Assembly: GCA_013297745.1 (NCBI GenBank)
Contig: JAAFIM010000021.1
Span: 1-52,805 of the forward strand
Direction of reading: 5' to 3'
Length of the DNA: 52,805 bases
From: Chitinophagales bacterium
Lineage (GTDB): Bacteria > Bacteroidota > Bacteroidia > Chitinophagales > Saprospiraceae
The notes beneath the pieces are model-generated. The model was not told the origin of the DNA. It was given only the letters and a program-made list of their open reading frames with translations, and did no database searches. Numbering within the stretch: position 1 is the stretch's first letter; each line of letters begins with the position of its first letter. Positions 52,492 through 52,805 of this stretch are shown piece after piece. A program made the position numbers and the translations under genes.

Positions 52492-52647
52492 CAACAGACT
52501 AAAGTCTGTTGTAATCGTTTTTTGTCTTTCAACGGGTTAAAACCCGTTGGTATTGATTGATAAAACTATATAACGCGCGGGACTTTAGTCCCAAAAGCGC
52601 GAAAAAATTCTAAATCTCAATTGTGCTGGGACTTTAGTCCCGCACAA
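52492..52647. repeat. Cluster of four REP-like palindromes
   Basis: Perfect or near-perfect palindromes lie at 52492-52511 (CAACAGACT and AGTCTGTTG), 52530-52549 (CAACGGGTT and AACCCGTTG), 52579-52592 (GGGACTTTAGTCCC) and 52621-52647, where the same GGGACTTTAGTCCC core is extended by TTGTGC and GCACAA. They differ from the other repeats here. The type is common in Bacteroidota, often as REP elements. The 275-base gap has no gene. Confidence 0.85.
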
Positions 52648-52708
52648 CACAGAGAAATTAAAATATAAAAAAGCATACTAAGTAAATAGACAAAACCAAA
52701 GTAAAAAA

Positions 52709-52805
52709 ATGGAAAAAATAAAATTAGAAGAAAAAGAGAAAAAAGAGCTTGAAAAGTTTATGCTATCAAGTAAAAATGCATACGACAAAAAGCGTGTGGA
52801 ATGTA
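52709..52805 (+). CDS. Start of a possible IS630-type transposase (3' partial)
   Basis: An ATG at 52709 opens a frame that runs off the window: a highly charged helical start (MEKIKLEEKEKKELEKFM, then LSSKNAYDKKRVEC). This resembles the first helix of the HTH domain in IS630-family transposases, but only 32 residues can be seen. The adjacent palindromes and truncated neighbour are consistent with a mobile element. It could also be any other charged helical protein. Confidence 0.35.
   Translation, partial: MEKIKLEEKEKKELEKFMLSSKNAYDKKRVEC

Overview
The window is a piece of a Bacteroidota chromosome. Evidence: type IX secretion C-terminal sorting domains (type A on the protein at the left edge, type B/CHU_C on the 1662-residue protein), SprB-like repeats, a type III glutamine synthetase, TAnnTTTG-type -7 promoter boxes ahead of many genes, and no clear Shine-Dalgarno pattern. 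A carotenoid module of the saproxanthin type (crtD, cruF, crtZ) points towards Saprospirales/Chitinophagales-like relatives, but the exact lineage is inference. No rRNA, tRNA, CRISPR array or complete insertion sequence was seen.

Layout. 1-8.4 kb: a secreted subtilisin-like protease (5' end missing), a 42-bp minisatellite, an M42 aminopeptidase and a giant T9SS adhesin-like protein. 8.6-19 kb: housekeeping genes gcvP, leucyl aminopeptidase, a trans-sulfuration enzyme with a DUF6428 partner, and an NhaC-type antiporter, with a 46-nt perfect inverted repeat and a second 42-bp minisatellite. 19-30.5 kb: a cyclase-family hydrolase, a lipid acyltransferase with a probable frameshift, a compact run of small genes with two leucine-rich-repeat (LRR) paralogues around an LprI-like protein, a penicillin-acylase-family hydrolase, and an AT-rich LRR protein whose C-terminus carries a HEPN-type R-X4-H motif. 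30.5-37 kb: a repeat-rich stretch (21-bp minisatellite, 60-bp direct repeat, dispersed palindromic elements) around a hypothetical gene, methylmalonate-semialdehyde dehydrogenase, an orphan HsdR-N nuclease-domain protein and glutamine synthetase III. 37-48.7 kb: a double CbbX-type AAA+ ATPase, an rfbC-glycosyltransferase-rfbD polysaccharide set, a sterol-desaturase-like oxygenase, an msrB-pdxJ pair, an inactive M16 peptidase homologue and a hypothetical protein. 48.9-52.8 kb: the carotenoid module interrupted by a dispersed repeat, a 5'-truncated DUF695 gene, a cluster of REP-like palindromes and the start of a possible transposase gene.

How genes work together. crtD, cruF and crtZ together supply the last steps (1',2'-hydration, 3',4'-desaturation, ring 3-hydroxylation) of a monocyclic carotenoid such as saproxanthin. 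rfbC and rfbD are two of the four dTDP-rhamnose genes and flank a membrane glycosyltransferase-like gene, so they probably serve a surface glycan. The closest thing to an undescribed system is the LRR-HEPN protein (28147-30510), a candidate sensor/RNase, together with the neighbouring LRR/LprI/Pth2-like gene run. The intergenic DNA is unusual too: three unrelated tandem arrays have periods of 42, 42 and 21 bp, all multiples of two DNA helical turns.
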